From positions 106,585,741 through 106,649,740 of the forward strand of contig CM041465.1 in NCBI GenBank assembly GCA_023213395.1: DNA of 64,000 bases. Direction: 5' to 3'. Below, in pieces: positions 31,268 to 42,198 of this stretch. The first letter of the stretch is position 1. Every line of letters begins with the position of its first letter. Below the pieces are notes generated by a model that saw only the letters and a list, made by a program, of their open reading frames with translations, had not been told where the DNA came from and ran no database searches. Position numbers and translations under genes: made by a program. This stretch comes from Cycas panzhihuaensis. Lineage: Eukaryota; Cycadophyta.

Positions 31268-31623
31268 TGAAAGAGATTAATGTTACAAGGTCATTTAGAT
31301 AAATTATTTAGATAAAGTAACTTTTCTTTACATAAAGTAACTTAAGTGAAAGTTAAATTGCATCTCTTAAGTGAACTGCACTTTAGGTGCATTTAGATGT
31401 GATTTCATTGTAATTTCCTATGAATATCATTAGGCGGGAAAATGTTAACCCTAATACACTCAATTATAAAAGATGAGGTCTCATGGAGGGTGAATAATTC
31501 TCACCTCTCATTCTTGAGCTCTCCTTTGGTTCTTCAATTGTTGCTCTCATTTCTTCTTATTTCCATTGATTTGCCAATGTTGTAGTGTTTGTGATGAGAC
31601 ACTAGATACCATCTTCCCTTTCA
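31268..31623 (+). mobile_element. A-type copia LTR (3' LTR)
   Basis: 356 bp from TGAAAGAGATTAATGTTAC to CCTTTCA, with TGAAA/TTTCA termini and TATAAAA at 31465-31471. It is homologous to 4298-4662 and 7570-7866. No matching 5' LTR was found. Confidence 0.8.
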
Positions 31624-32289
31624 TCAGGATCAAGCATCTGCATATTCAAGTCATTTGTCATCGATTTCCAATAGAAGCTGCAAGATTGGTCCCAATTTTT
31701 ATGACATACGGGAATTAGCAAGTGACAGTTGGAACCACTGGTCAAAGCTGGACCAACAAGCTCTATATATAGCTATCCATACTTCAAAGGCGAAGTGTTT
31801 TAAGGAAGGGAGAGTTATTATGTTCCAATAGTCAGAAGAAGTTGATGAAGTCAACTTTTAAGAAGATTAAGGAAGAATTATCTCATGTATGTTTATTATA
31901 AAGTCGGTATTTTTTAGGAGATATAATTAATAGACGGTTTTAACGAGAGAAAAGAAGGCTATAAATAGAGGAGCCTTATTCATTTGCAAATCATCTTGGA
32001 GAAGTTTAATATCCATGGACTAATGGCCTCATGCCATTGGGACACATTATGCCAAATTGGAGGACAGCCCTCACCTCAAAGAGGGCATTACTATTGTTGG
32101 ATATTTTCATCTATTATATTATTATTATTGAATATTCATGTATTATTCTGTGGATGGCTTATATTATGTTATTGCTGGAAATCTATTGTGATATAATATA
32201 TGCATGCTAAATTATTATCATTTTGGAGACCTTATGTTGTGAATATTATCATTTTTCTACACTATATGAATGGGCGTTATTACATTCAC
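31624..32289. other. No gene seen; possible LTR-like promoter sequence
   Basis: About 670 AT-rich bases without a recognisable protein. CTATAAATAGAGGAGCC near 31961 resembles a TATA box with downstream start sequence, as in an LTR, but I could not find TG/CA borders or a partner copy. Confidence 0.3.
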
Positions 32290-33010
32290 TAATGCAATAA
32301 GTTGAAACATTTTGACTTCAGCACCAATTGGGCCGAAGGTTGGCTTGGTAGAATTGTACTGCTTCTTCATATGAAATGGTCATTTTGAGCTACAGTTTCT
32401 CAAAATGTTCTATAAATTCCTCAACTAATGAATCATGTCAAAAATGGTGGGACAATTGGACCTTATATAGAATAGAGTTAGGTCCTTCGACTCGCTTGTA
32501 GATAGCATTGACAAAGTCCTCCCAAAGAATATAACCACGATTCGAGGACCATTTTTGCGCCCATGTGAAGATACATCCTTCTAAATGGTTAATGGCAAAT
32601 TTAGTTTGATCGACTTGCCCTAGAAGAGGGATATCCTTGAAAGCAATTAAAAGCTTGGAGATGCATTCATCAAGATCGATTGTTCTCTTAAGGCTGTAAT
32701 TAGGAATGATAAGTTGTTTTTTGTATCAAACTGTAATCACATTGTTGTTATTTTGATTACGGTGAGAGTCAAGTGTTTTGTGTCTACAGCTAGTTTGCAG
32801 AGACAAACTTTTGGAGGGTGTCATTTATCTATTTCATCCACTATTCAATAGCATCAACACGGACATTAATGTCATTGGTATGGCCACTTTTTGTTTCTTA
32901 TTATATTCTACTGTGTTGGGTTTTGTGAAATCAAAATGGAGCTCCAGTGTCCAATTTGCAAGCTGCTCAATGAGTTGGTTGATTTCCTTCAGTATTTTTT
33001 TTTTTTTTTT
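32290..33010 (-). pseudogene. Minus-strand gypsy gag fragment
   Basis: Read on the minus strand, a Ty3/gypsy-type gag is visible. A helical N-terminal block (LKEINQLIEQLANWTLELHF, about 33000-32940) is followed by VDQTKFAINHLEGCIFTWAQ with KWSSNRGYILWEDFVNAIYK (about 32625-32495), the capsid pattern L.G.A..W......W..F...F. SLVEEFIEHFEKL and SYEEAVQFYQANL follow near 32430-32340. Frames change several times and no start or knuckle is seen. The longer open frame reaching 33397 is probably not protein beyond about 33010. No pol is attached. Confidence 0.55.
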
Positions 33011-34139
33011 TCGGGTGCACATAATGATGAGTGCTTGAACTGAATGGGAATGGTTTATGAAGAAAGTATACAATGGATGAACTTGGTAACTAAAGCATAA
33101 GTATATGTGAAGGATAATATATGACTTTGGATTTATAGATAGGGCAAAAGCGATAAAGCATTGGTTCATAAGTACAAAAATGATGGTGGGTTGATTTTTT
33201 AGTGTAATTAAGTGGTGTCCAAGCGAAGTTGAAGGGATGTAACTACTAGAATGAATAAATAATAGTGTTTGGGGGGAATTGATTTTGAATTTCAAATGAA
33301 GAAAATACCCTATTATGAGAATATTCCAATATTGATTTATTTTTACAATATGGATTTTACTTTGGAAAATTAAAGCATTGTATAATAGTTTTGCCATGCA
33401 ACTTGTGACAACTGTAAATGATGTAAATGAGTTTGCAGATCAAGTTTACATAGCCCTTTGATCCTATTTATCAATGTAGAGGGAATGACCTTGTCTATTA
33501 AGTGCAAAGGAAACGTTACAAGGGGCACCTGCATTAAAACAAATCATGGACTGAAAACTAAAACGTCAAGAAATTAAGGATATTAAGGGACAAATGGTAA
33601 TGTAGTATTAATCTAATGCAAAAGATTAGAGTGTGAGGCAGATAGCAAGGACGAGAGTTAATTATTGAACGAAATGTGGAACGCAAATGCAAAAAGCCAA
33701 GGACTGACAACAATGAAAAGATGGGAGGATAGATAGATAACATGGAGAAAAACAAAGTTAAGGGCTAATAAGCAACAACAAAACCAACAAAGAGATAGAT
33801 ATAATGCAGGTGATCAGTAATAGTTAACAATAATAGCAAGTAATGAATAGTGAATAATGACAAATGATGACGAAAGATAGAAAATCATTGATCTTTGGGA
33901 GGAGAAACGCAAAGATGAAGACCTTTAAGAAAATAATGTAAACTGAGACATCGAACACAATTGATTCGAGTAGAGATGTAGGAAGAAGTGACTCATAAGT
34001 GAATGCAAATCCCAACTACTGTTGTAATACCACTTGTAGCAGATCATTCGTCCACTACCCAAATAAGTTTTTTAAAAAATTAAAATATATTTCTCCCAAA
34101 AGGAATGATTTGTATTGAATAAATTATGATGATTTTACA
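33011..34139. other. No gene seen
   Basis: AT-rich sequence of 1.1 kb with short frames on both strands lacking known motifs. A minus-strand TGGTATTACAACAG near 34020-34033 beside TGTAGCAGATC could be a decayed primer site and LTR end, but I cannot support a border. Confidence 0.35.
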
Positions 34140-35015
34140 TAACTCTAGGGTGTACAAATACCAATGAGGCAGCATTTTCGATAAGTCATGTCCTTAATTT
34201 ATTAGTATTGACAAATTGGTTGCAAAGCATGGAACATAATCTCTGCCTAATCCTATTTTCCAGATTCATAGGAATTGAGTCTATGCCTTTTCTATATAAT
34301 CTTCACATGCAAAGCAAGCGCACAACAATCCCTAGAACTACTCCGAAGAAATGCCTTTATTCCTCAACCCATTCTTTATTTGGGTCTTAACCCCATCTTG
34401 CCATTTGCTAGCTTGATTATTCAACTAAAAACGAGCAAGAGTCATCTTCTTATCTTCAGAAATGCAAAACGCATCAAAGCAATCCCCCATCCTGCTTACC
34501 CAAGCATGAAAATCAAAGGCCTTGCCATATCATTGAAAATATGTAGTTTGGTATTCTTTAATTAGAAAGACTCTTTCGATAAATTCGTCTCCTCCATTGC
34601 AGACTAATCATTAATGCTTCGAGAAGACTGTGAACCACTTGGGATTGGATCCATAAAAGGTCGAAATGACTACTTTCCATAATCAGCTTTAATTCTTGAT
34701 TCTTCCTTTCACATCCATTTCCTCATTTTATACACTTCAGTAATTAGAATGACTATTGCATGGGGCTTGAAGGCTTTAAAGGGGTATTGCCCTTCTTCTC
34801 CAAATTAGTGAGTCTTGGGACTGTGAATTGCCTCTTAGTTTCTTTGTCCTTAGTAGGCTTCTTAGTTTTTGTAACATCATCATTAGGAGTGCATTCATTA
34901 TTAACATTTGACTAGCCATATTAGCCACACTCTTCCCAAGTATAAGTACCCTCTCTTGCACAGGGTCAACATCTTTTCTAGGACACTTTCAAGAAGATTC
35001 ACCTCCTTCCATTGC
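34140..35015 (-). pseudogene. Minus-strand gypsy gag, N-terminal part
   Basis: A second minus-strand gag. It starts MEGGESS near 35015, followed after a TGA by VQERVLILGKSVANMASQML. The capsid block lies at about 34530-34380: FDFHAWVSRMGDCFDAFCIS, EDKKMTLARF and LNNQASKWQDGV, the Ty3/gypsy pattern F..W...M...F......D..K..LA...L...A..W. A primer-site-like sequence sits just upstream (35047-35059), so this is the 5' part of an element whose pol is absent. Frames are broken by several stops. Confidence 0.5.
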
Positions 35016-35046
35016 TATTAGTTGTGCACCAATTCACCCCAAACTA

Positions 35047-35059
35047 GGCTTTAATACCT
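35047..35059 (-). other. Primer-binding-site candidate
   Basis: On the minus strand AGGTATTAAAGCC resembles TGGTATCAGAGCC. It follows a CA-ending sequence at 35062 and lies about 30 bases before the gag start. Confidence 0.4.
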
Positions 35060-35061
35060 AA

Positions 35062-35719
35062 TGTTACAACCCACAAGAATTAACAAAATAAAAGTCTTAT
35101 GATATTGAAATTTCTTGCTAATTAAAATCCAAACTTCAAAATTTGTAGTTGCCAAATCCACAAGTTCACAAATAACAACAATTCGCCATTCAATATTCCA
35201 TATTACATTACAAATGTACTTTCAAGACAGAGGAAACATAAATAGAAGACAATGCAAGAGAAACACGATGAGAGTATTTAAGAGTAAGCAATGAGAAATC
35301 AATCAACAAAGAGAGCCGAGCAATACCACCATTAAGGGCAAGGATGAGATTGTTGGACGTTAGGCCATCAAGCTAATCACTCACCCTATTAGCATCAAAT
35401 TTTATCAGTGAATCTACTAAACACACCAGTTCCACTATTGGGCTTGTTTGTAAACACTACTGCCAACCAAGAATGCTACACACAATAGCTTCTACAAATG
35501 GGATACATACAACAAACTCCCCTAGGTGGAATCCTTTGGCTTACTATGGGGTAACTCCCCTTTGTGTGCTGAGGAAAAGACTGCAGTACCAACAAAGCCT
35601 TAGATTGCAATCACAAATATGAGCAAAGCCTTAGATTTTAATTTAGAGTGTGAGCAGGACCCCATATTATAACCCAAGTTGCAAGCAGGACCTTGAATTG
35701 CAACCTAAGGTGCAAGCAG
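35062..35719 (-). mobile_element. Possible minus-strand LTR, including start of a 31-bp minisatellite
   Basis: The left end TGTTACAACCCACAAG sits where an LTR should end before the primer-site candidate. The right end was not found because copia C2 interrupts the region at 35720. From about 35590 it is a tandem array of a 31-base unit that resumes at 53829. Confidence 0.3.
35590..35719. repeat. 31-bp minisatellite, left part
   Basis: Successive 31-base units such as GCAGGACCTTGAATTGCAAC plus a tail ending TGCAA. Two units are clear (35655-35715) and two more diverged ones precede them. C2 was inserted inside a unit. Confidence 0.7.
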
Positions 35720-36264
35720 TGTAGAAATGGCCAAATGGCCTTATAATCCCAAGATCTAGAAGCTATATTCACTCCTAGAAAGCAAATAAACTAAACTAAG
35801 AATGAAACTATAAGAGCAAACATGAGCAAGATTAAGCATGAAGAGAAAGAGAAAAAATGATACCAAATATGAGGAGTTGGAATTGATCCAACCTCCAAAC
35901 GAATAGCAATTTGATTAGCAAACTGGCAGCATAACAATACAACTCCAACTCTATATGAGAACAATGAGGAGAGGTCTCAATATATAGAGTGAAAGGAGAG
36001 ACCTAAGGCATTGGATGTTTGACAAGTGTCAAACATCCAAGGTACACGCCTTGCATTTAGGACATGTGTCCTTTAAGGGCTCTCAAGTGAGCAAAAGTGC
36101 ATGGGGGTCCATTTGACCCTTTAGTGACAATTTTGTGTCACTAGGAAAGAATGTGGGTGTGCACTTTATAACTTAAGTGATAAGTCACCCCTAAAGTACA
36201 AAAGTATAAATATTACATGAAAAATAAAGTACATAGGCTTAACATGTAAACATAAGGTTTAACA
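35720..36264 (-). mobile_element. 3' LTR of copia C2
   Basis: 545 bp; on the minus strand it begins TGTTAAACCTTATG at 36264 and ends CATTTCTACA at 35720. It contains a perfect 14-bp-arm inverted repeat at 36011-36040. Confidence 0.92.
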
Positions 36265-36277
36265 CCCCCCCTTATTG
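36265..36277 (-). other. Polypurine tract of copia C2
   Basis: On the minus strand, AACAATAA plus seven G directly precedes the 3' LTR, as in C1. Confidence 0.88.
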
Positions 36278-36840
36278 TTTACAATGTTAAGTCAGACCCC
36301 TAGACCATCTCTAAATTTTACAATTTTTTCTCTGCCAAGTGGCTTGGTAAAGATATTTGTTGTCTGTTGCTATGTCGGTCTATACTGAAGGATGATCTCA
36401 CCACTTTGCACATGCTCTTTGATGAAGTGATGATGAACCTCAATGTGTTTGGTCCTTGCATGAAAGACAGGATTCTTGGCCAACTTGAGCACACTTTGAT
36501 TGTCGTAATAAATCCTAGTGGGATGATCCTACTCAAGTCCAAGCTCTCCAAGAATCCGTCGTAGCCAGATCGCTTCACAAGCTGTGTTGACTACAGCTTT
36601 GTACTCTATTTTGGTGGAAGACAAGGTAACATTGGGTTGCTTCTTGCAACTCCACGAAACAATCAATAACCAAGGGTAAAAGCAGAACTTGGAGGTTGAT
36701 ATCCTGCTATCCTAGCAACCTGCCCAATCAGAATCTACGAACCCTTCCAGAGTGAAGTTCTCATCATGTGCATACTCAAGGCCATGCTGCAAGGTGCCTT
36801 TGATGTATTTGAGTATGCGTTTAGTTGCATTCCAATGTTT
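36278..36840 (-). pseudogene. Copia C2: RNase H
   Basis: Read leftward from 36840: KHWNATKRILKYIKGTLQHG, GFVDSDWAGC (first Asp), then a shifted stretch (VSWSCKKQPNVTLSSTKIEY, where TEAEY has become TKIEY), ACEAIWLRRILGELGLE, QSVLKLAKNPVFHARTKHIE and TNIFTKPLGREKIVKFRDGL. Stops stand after SQPN (36838) and at several other points. It is homologous to the C1 RNase H, including the position before the polypurine tract. Confidence 0.85.
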
Positions 36841-38304
36841 CTAATTGGGTTGAGACATGTATCTAGAGTAAATCCCAACTGCAAATGAGATGTCAGGGCG
36901 AGTGTTGGTGAGATAAATAAGACTCCCAATGAACTGCCGATAAAGAGTGGGATCTGTTGGTTCAGCTTCCTCATTGAGAGTAAGCTCTGTGCCATTCTCC
37001 ATGGGTGTAGGCGCTGGTTTGCAGTCGTACATCTTGAACTGCTGCAAAATGTCCCAAGAATATTTAGCTTGGGAGATGAAGATATAGCTTGGTTGTTGCC
37101 ATACCTCAAAGCCTAAGAAATAATGAAGAAGTCCAAGATTTGTCATCTTGAAACTCCTCTTCAAGTCATCCTGGAGAATCTATACCACCTTAGTGTCATT
37201 ACTAGTGATCACCAAGTCATCTCCATACAAGACAATGAAAATGGCATGGTCTTTCCCAACTTTGATGTACAAGTTAGGATCTGAAGTAGATCGATGAAAC
37301 CCATGTCTCAAAAAGTAACCATCAATCTTTGAGTACCATGCCCTTAGAGCTTGTTTCAAGCCATACAATGTTTTTTTTAATCTACAAACTAAATGCTCCT
37401 TGCCTTGTACCTTGTAACCAAGAGGTTGCTCCAAGTATACCTCCTCTTGAAAATCACCATTGAAAAAGACGCTCTTCATGTCCATCTGAAAAACTGGCCA
37501 TTTGCATTGATCTGCTAAGCCCAAGATGAGTCTGATGGTGTTCATGTTAGCCACTGGAGCAAAAGTCTCCTCATAATCTATCCCTTCCTTTTGTCTGAAG
37601 CCTTTTGCAAAAAGGCGGGCCTTCTGGCTCTTAAGTGTACCATCAGAATGGAATTTGGTCTTGTAGACCCATTTGCAGTTGATTGCATGTTTGTGTTTAG
37701 ACAATTCGACCAAATCCCAAGTTCCATTCTTTTCAATAGAATGAATTTCTTCATCCATGGCAGCCTTTCAATTTTCATTCTTAGAAGCCTCCTCAAAGGT
37801 GGAAGGCTCATCAACACATAGTACTTCAGCCATAAGTGCAAAATTGGTTTGCTGCCTGTATCTTGATGGACGTTTTCCTTCAACAATTTGGTCATCCTGT
37901 ACTATTTGAGTATACCATTTGGGAAACTTTTTGATTGATGTGACTTCAACCTCAAAATCTTCCGATCTAAGTGGTTGATCAATAGAAGATGTGTTAGGAT
38001 CAAGTAGAGCTAAGTCTGATGATGTGGATGGTCCAGCAGGTGCAGATGATATACATGGAGTTGAAGATTGAGAGGGAAAGAAAGCCTCAACAATATTTTT
38101 GCCTTTATCAATGGGGGGTTGGATGGATGTTGTATCCAACTCCTTATGATCTTCTTCAGCAAAGATTACATCTCTTGAGAGATGCATTTTCTTTCTAATG
38201 GAATCATACAACTTGTAGGCTTTGCTATGAATGGCATAACCTACAAAGATGCACTTTAGACTATGCTTGTCTAATTTAGTTCTTTGCTGATCGGGGATGT
38301 GCAT
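36841..38304 (-). pseudogene. Copia C2: integrase tail, linker and reverse transcriptase
   Basis: From the G4 insertion point leftward: MHIPDQQRTKLDKHSLKCIF, the integrase tail and Ser/Pro linker (open to 37768), then RT open for 192 codons at 37758-37180. RT blocks are [55 protein letters not shown] and [16 protein letters not shown]. The catalytic motif reads YGDD instead of YVDD (about 37229-37218); both Asp residues remain. A stop at 37180 precedes ILQDDLKRSFKMTNLGLLHY (36841-37164 open). It has one stop between integrase linker and RT and no large loss. Confidence 0.9.
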
Positions 38305-38309
38305 ATAAG
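38305..38309. repeat. Target-site duplication of gypsy G4, left (ATAAG)
   Basis: ATAAG is repeated at 48900-48904. Deleting G4 plus one copy restores the C2 integrase reading, matching C1 (TAYMHIPDQQ). Confidence 0.95.
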
Positions 38310-39131
38310 TGTTGGGGCATAAATTGATCATATGGTTGTTGGAAGACCAGAGGTAGGCTGGATAACCCTAGATGTGCAGGTACGGACCGTACGGAGATAC
38401 GCATGAAGCGAAACAAAGGGAAAACCAAAGATTCAGGTAACGTATGACGGTGCATACCGAACGGCACGAATACGTATACGCATCAAGAAATGAACGGAAC
38501 TAGACTAGGCGAGACGCATGACAAAGACGACCGTGGAAGCACGGGAGTCGCTGACGACGCACGAACGCATGCAGACAGATTAAGGTATTGGTTAAGGTGT
38601 AACCAATGACTAATGACAAGGTACGTTTGATCGAAGACCGGTTATGACAGACAGTCATAACCCTTCAGCCAAAAAGTACGAAGAGGCATATTTAACGAAG
38701 CATGCAAGGACCATTTGGTGAGGGTGAGAGCCGAATATTCAAGGTACACAATGGTGCGGATGCCAGTACGTATGACAGCCACTTGGAGCAGTGAATATTG
38801 ATAAGTACCATCCGGCACGCATGTAATGTAGTGTGTATGTTGTTGGAATGCACAGAATGCATTCCACCCTCCGTAATTAAACTTATTGCTTAATGGAAAG
38901 AAGAGTTATGTGGAAAACTGTGTATTCTCTGTGTTTATGAGGATGGAATGCTGAATATGTGCTGATTTCTGTGCTACTATGTACTGTTGTGATATAATTC
39001 TGTGGAAACATTAAATAATCTATGGAATGTATGTGGATAACCATGTTGTCTGTATCCTAACTAGACTGTAGCCTATGTAACCTTGACAAGTGCACCTTTC
39101 CCATAAGTGCAGTGGGAAATCTGAGTCAACA
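38310..39131 (+). mobile_element. 5' LTR of gypsy G4
   Basis: 822 bp from TGTTGGGGCATAAATTG to TGAGTCAACA, with TGTTG/CAACA termini. It is rich in CGTACG/TACGCA words in its first half. It is a clear homologue of 48071-48899. Confidence 0.93.
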
Positions 39132-39132
39132 T

Positions 39133-39145
39133 TGGTTCCGTTGCC
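39133..39145 (+). other. Primer binding site candidate of gypsy G4
   Basis: TGGTTCCGTTGCC, one base after the LTR. From memory it resembles the Athila-type site TGGCGCCGTTGCC; the exact tRNA is not determined here. Confidence 0.6.
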
Positions 39146-39268
39146 TACGTCCATTGAGGAGGGACAGGGCCCAGGAGTCTCAAAAGAGGAATGTGTAAAA
39201 GGCAGAGGACCCTGGCTGTCGTCGTGATGGAAGGTCAGAATTAAGCCTCCCAGCCTAGGGACCTTCCA

Positions 39269-39895
39269 ATGCCACCTAAGAGGCCTTCAAAGGCGTAAGA
39301 GCCACAAAAGGATACTTCACCCAAAGAAAAGGAAACAAGCGACATAAAGGGCATTACGATGGTCAAAGGAATCAAACCGAGAAGGGCAAGGAGATTAAGT
39401 TCAGAGAACAACGAGACTAAGGGATCAGGTTGAAGTATCTCGAGGCAAGTGGAGCCGGACACCTCAAGAACAAGAAGAGGGAACTAATGGCGAACGTATG
39501 GTATTAACACCAGCCCCAATCAAAGATGACTTGTTTAGCCCAGAATATGAAGAAAAATCAAAGGTGAATAAGGAACATAAACAAACTTTTAAAGAGGGAA
39601 GTATACCTGTGGAGGACAGTCCGAAGGACCTAAGTGACAGCGAAAAGAAGGCAGAGGAAGGTCCCTTGGCATATTGGGAAAATAAGCTCACAAGACAGCT
39701 TTTTGAGGATTCATCAGAAAAGGGATCTGATCAATCATATATAACAGTGACACCATTAACAATACAAGTACCAGGAGTAGTACAACCTATACATATCAAA
39801 ACCCCATTTAAGAATCCGTTATTTGGGAAGGATAATACTACAGTAGGCACTCCAAGTACATCCCCAAAGGAGGAGAAAAGGGAAGAATCACCATC
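39269..39895 (+). pseudogene. Gypsy G4: gag N-terminal region
   Basis: A start codon at 39269 opens MPPKRPSKA and hits TAA nine codons later. Gag of G3 begins similarly (MPPRNN at 54422), which supports the start. The continuation is open in another frame at 39498-39950: acidic, Ser/Pro-rich, with DDLFSPEYEEKSKV, EDSPKDLSDSEKKAEEGPLA, YWENKLTRQLFEDSSEKG and PLTIQVPGVVQPIHIKTPF. It has no recognised fold and is probably a disordered N-terminal extension. A frameshift near 39895 leads into the capsid part. Confidence 0.65.
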
Positions 39896-40612
39896 GTGGA
39901 CACCATTACAATCCCCAAGATGGATGATTACAGAGACTTTGGAAAGCTGATTTTCAACGACACTTGGATGCGAAGCAGGGTATACCTCTTTCAGAATCTG
40001 ATTGACGTGAAAAAGATTACAGACGAGGATGAGATAAAAGCCAGATTCGCCTGTATACTGAGAGGAGTACCGTTGGCATGGTACAAAGAAGTAAACAAGA
40101 ATGACTCATGGGCAAAAATCAAGAAATCCTTCGAAGAAAGATTCCAGAAGTTCCGTAGTAATGAAGCAGTGAAAATTGCCCTAAGAAAAATCAAACAAAG
40201 GCTGGGAGAATCAGTGTTAACCTATATTAGCAGAATCAAAATCATTGCGGCCAGTATGATTAACAAAACGGTAACTGACCACAATATGAAGAACTATTTT
40301 GTTAGAGGATTGAATGAAAAACTGAGAGCCATGATGCATGCCCATCCGTTGAAATCATTTAAAAATGCCCAAGATTTAGCATTGGACTTTGAAATGGAGA
40401 TGGATGCACAGGCCGGAGGACATGACTCCCTACTACTAAGATTGCAAGAGGAGATTAGGGAACTCAAGCAAAACCAGTATAATCGACCCTTCTGCCAGGT
40501 GGGAGTAGCAGAAGAGGAATCGGAACTAGAAGCCCTAAGAAAGGAAGTGGCGAGGTTGAAATTAAGAAATAGCAGAGAAGAAGAAACCACAAAGAAAAAA
40601 GACCATGGGTAA
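39896..40612 (+). pseudogene. Gypsy G4: gag capsid region
   Basis: Open for 238 codons. This is the gag fold of plant Ty3/gypsy elements: YRDFGKLIFNDTW, DEIKARFACILRGVPLAWYK, SWAKIKKSFEERFQKF, AVKIALRKIKQRLGESVLTY, ISRIKIIAASM, NYFVRGLNEKLRAMMHAHP and SFKNAQDLALDFEMEMDAQA. It ends in a coiled-coil-like segment (EEIRELKQNQ; EEESELEALRKEVARLKLRN). It builds the particle and is followed by zinc knuckles in the +2 frame after a TAA at 40610. G3 has a homologous gag at 55230-55740. Confidence 0.85.
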
Positions 40613-40620
40613 CCAAATGG

Positions 40621-41139
40621 TGCCATATCTGTGAAGAGAATTCACATACGACCAAAGAATGTGAACTCAATCCAGAAAACAGCGCGTTGCACCAAAGGGA
40701 CAAATGGTGCCACATATGCGATGTTGATACGCATATGACTAAAGATTGTTTCTACAATCCTAGAGGGAAAGCCTACAGAGGACGAGGTAGGGGAAGGGGA
40801 GGCAACCCACCTCGGAATGTTTATACAACGAGGGGTACACAAGAGCCCTCGAGAAAGAAACAACCCATGGGACGATGCCTCATTTGTTTACAATTTGGGC
40901 ACTGGAAGTCCGAATGCCCAACTAAACAAGAATACGAACAGAAACCATTTGTATGCAGCAATTGCGGCCCAAGTGAGCATAAGACAGAGGATTGTAAAGG
41001 AAAGGCCAAAGCCACTAACCTAATGACGATTATACCAGAAAGTAAAAATGTAAAACTCCAAAATAAACAGAAGGAGAAACAGAATGGAGAATACCCGGAT
41101 CCACAAACAGAAATAGATCGGTTTAAGTAAGCAAAACAA
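40621..41139 (+). pseudogene. Gypsy G4: gag nucleocapsid with four CCHC knuckles
   Basis: Four complete C-x2-C-x4-H-x4-C motifs lie in one frame: CHICEENSHTTKEC (40621-40662), CHICDVDTHMTKDC (40708-40749), CLICLQFGHWKSEC (40876-40917) and CSNCGPSEHKTEDC (40954-40995). Between the second and third is an Arg/Gly stretch (AYRGRGRGRGGNPPRN). They should bind element RNA. Plant gypsy gags usually have one or two. G3 shows the same four positions (56078-56419), more decayed. The frame ends at a TAA at 41128. Confidence 0.88.
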
Positions 41140-41142
41140 GCG

Positions 41143-42198
41143 TTGGATGGCTTAGCTCAAGAGGAAAATACATTACCAATGGGGAAACCAGAATCCAAAT
41201 ATGTGTACGTACGGAAAAACAAGCAGAAAGAAAAAGAGAACATACCAGAAGAGCCAAAGATACAGCCTCAAATGGTACAAATGGAAGAACTATTTAAGGG
41301 ATTACCAGCGGAGGATATTCCGAGAATGCTGTTGTTGATGGAGAATTTGGTCAAGCAACTACAATTAACTATCCCCCTATGCCAAGTCATTGATTGGATT
41401 AAAGGAGGAATATTACAACGCGGGATCACGAAAAGCTTCAAAAAAGTGATGCCATCATTTGACATGGATCCTATGGTGACAATGATGGTGCTGGGAGAAA
41501 CATTCCCAAAAGTAATTGTTGACGGAGGCGCAGCCGTCAACATACTACCTGCTTCAACATGGCGGAAACTAGGAAGCCCAAAGTTGGAGGCAGCAACATA
41601 TTCGTTAAAATTGGCTAACGAATTATTAGTACAACCTATGGGAAGATTAGTCGACATCAAGGTGAATGTGGCAGGAATTATCGTAAAGATTGACTTTACG
41701 ATTGTAGAAACAGAAAAGGGGACAATACCTTATCCAGCTTTATTGGGAAGGCCTTGGCTATACAAAACCCAATGCCTCCAAAATTGGAAGAATGTGACTT
41801 TCACCTTATCAGATAATGGGAACAAAGTAGTATTACCGATGTTGGGAAGAAATTCCATTGAAATGATACTAGACGAGGGATCGAGTACGACTGTCATAAG
41901 TGAAACAACAGCATCTTCCCTCGATGAAGAAAACCTCTACCATACTGTTGAGGAGCCCACGAAATCGATCAATTACCAAGAGGAAGAACCGACCTATTTT
42001 GGAGAGATATACAACTCCTCAGACGACGAAAACGGAATGAGATTTGTGGACTATTGGCTGCAAGACGCCTATAGAGTGAATTCCTCCTCTTATAGATGTA
42101 ATTTATTATCTAAATGTGTAACTAAAGACATTAATGATAATTTAGATTCTTTTGAATATATGATGACTAATGATGCTTTAAGGGATATGACCAACTAG
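41143..42198 (+). CDS. Gypsy G4: protease region
   Basis: Open for 351 codons in the frame of the knuckles, after a single TAA at 41128. A Lys/Glu-rich start and a helical part (EELFKGLPAEDIPRMLLLME, LCQVIDWIKGGILQRGI) lead to FPKVIVDGGAAVNILPASTW (about 41499-41560). This is the aspartic protease active site with Asp-Gly-Gly, as in Tat/Athila-type elements. LVDIKVNVAGIIVKIDFTIV, PYPALLGRPWLYKTQC and VTFTLSDNGNKVVLPMLGRN follow. A C-terminal acidic extension of about 110 residues ends at TAG 42196. G3 has a matching PR (IVDGGSRINVLLETSWISLG). Protease would release Gag and Pol parts. Confidence 0.85.
   Translation: MDGLAQEENTLPMGKPESKYVYVRKNKQKEKENIPEEPKIQPQMVQMEELFKGLPAEDIPRMLLLMENLVKQLQLTIPLCQVIDWIKGGILQRGITKSFKKVMPSFDMDPMVTMMVLGETFPKVIVDGGAAVNILPASTWRKLGSPKLEAATYSLKLANELLVQPMGRLVDIKVNVAGIIVKIDFTIVETEKGTIPYPALLGRPWLYKTQCLQNWKNVTFTLSDNGNKVVLPMLGRNSIEMILDEGSSTTVISETTASSLDEENLYHTVEEPTKSINYQEEEPTYFGEIYNSSDDENGMRFVDYWLQDAYRVNSSSYRCNLLSKCVTKDINDNLDSFEYMMTNDALRDMTN

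Noticed and set aside
32834-33397. Minus-strand ORF of 187 codons as a separate gene
   Set aside because: Only the last third matches a gypsy gag pattern; the upstream two thirds look like random AT-rich sequence read through a poly-T tract.
34035-34139. LTR border at TGTAGCAGATC with primer site TGGTATTACAACAG
   Set aside because: Only part of the primer motif matches, the following sequence runs straight into gag coding traces, and no partner LTR exists.
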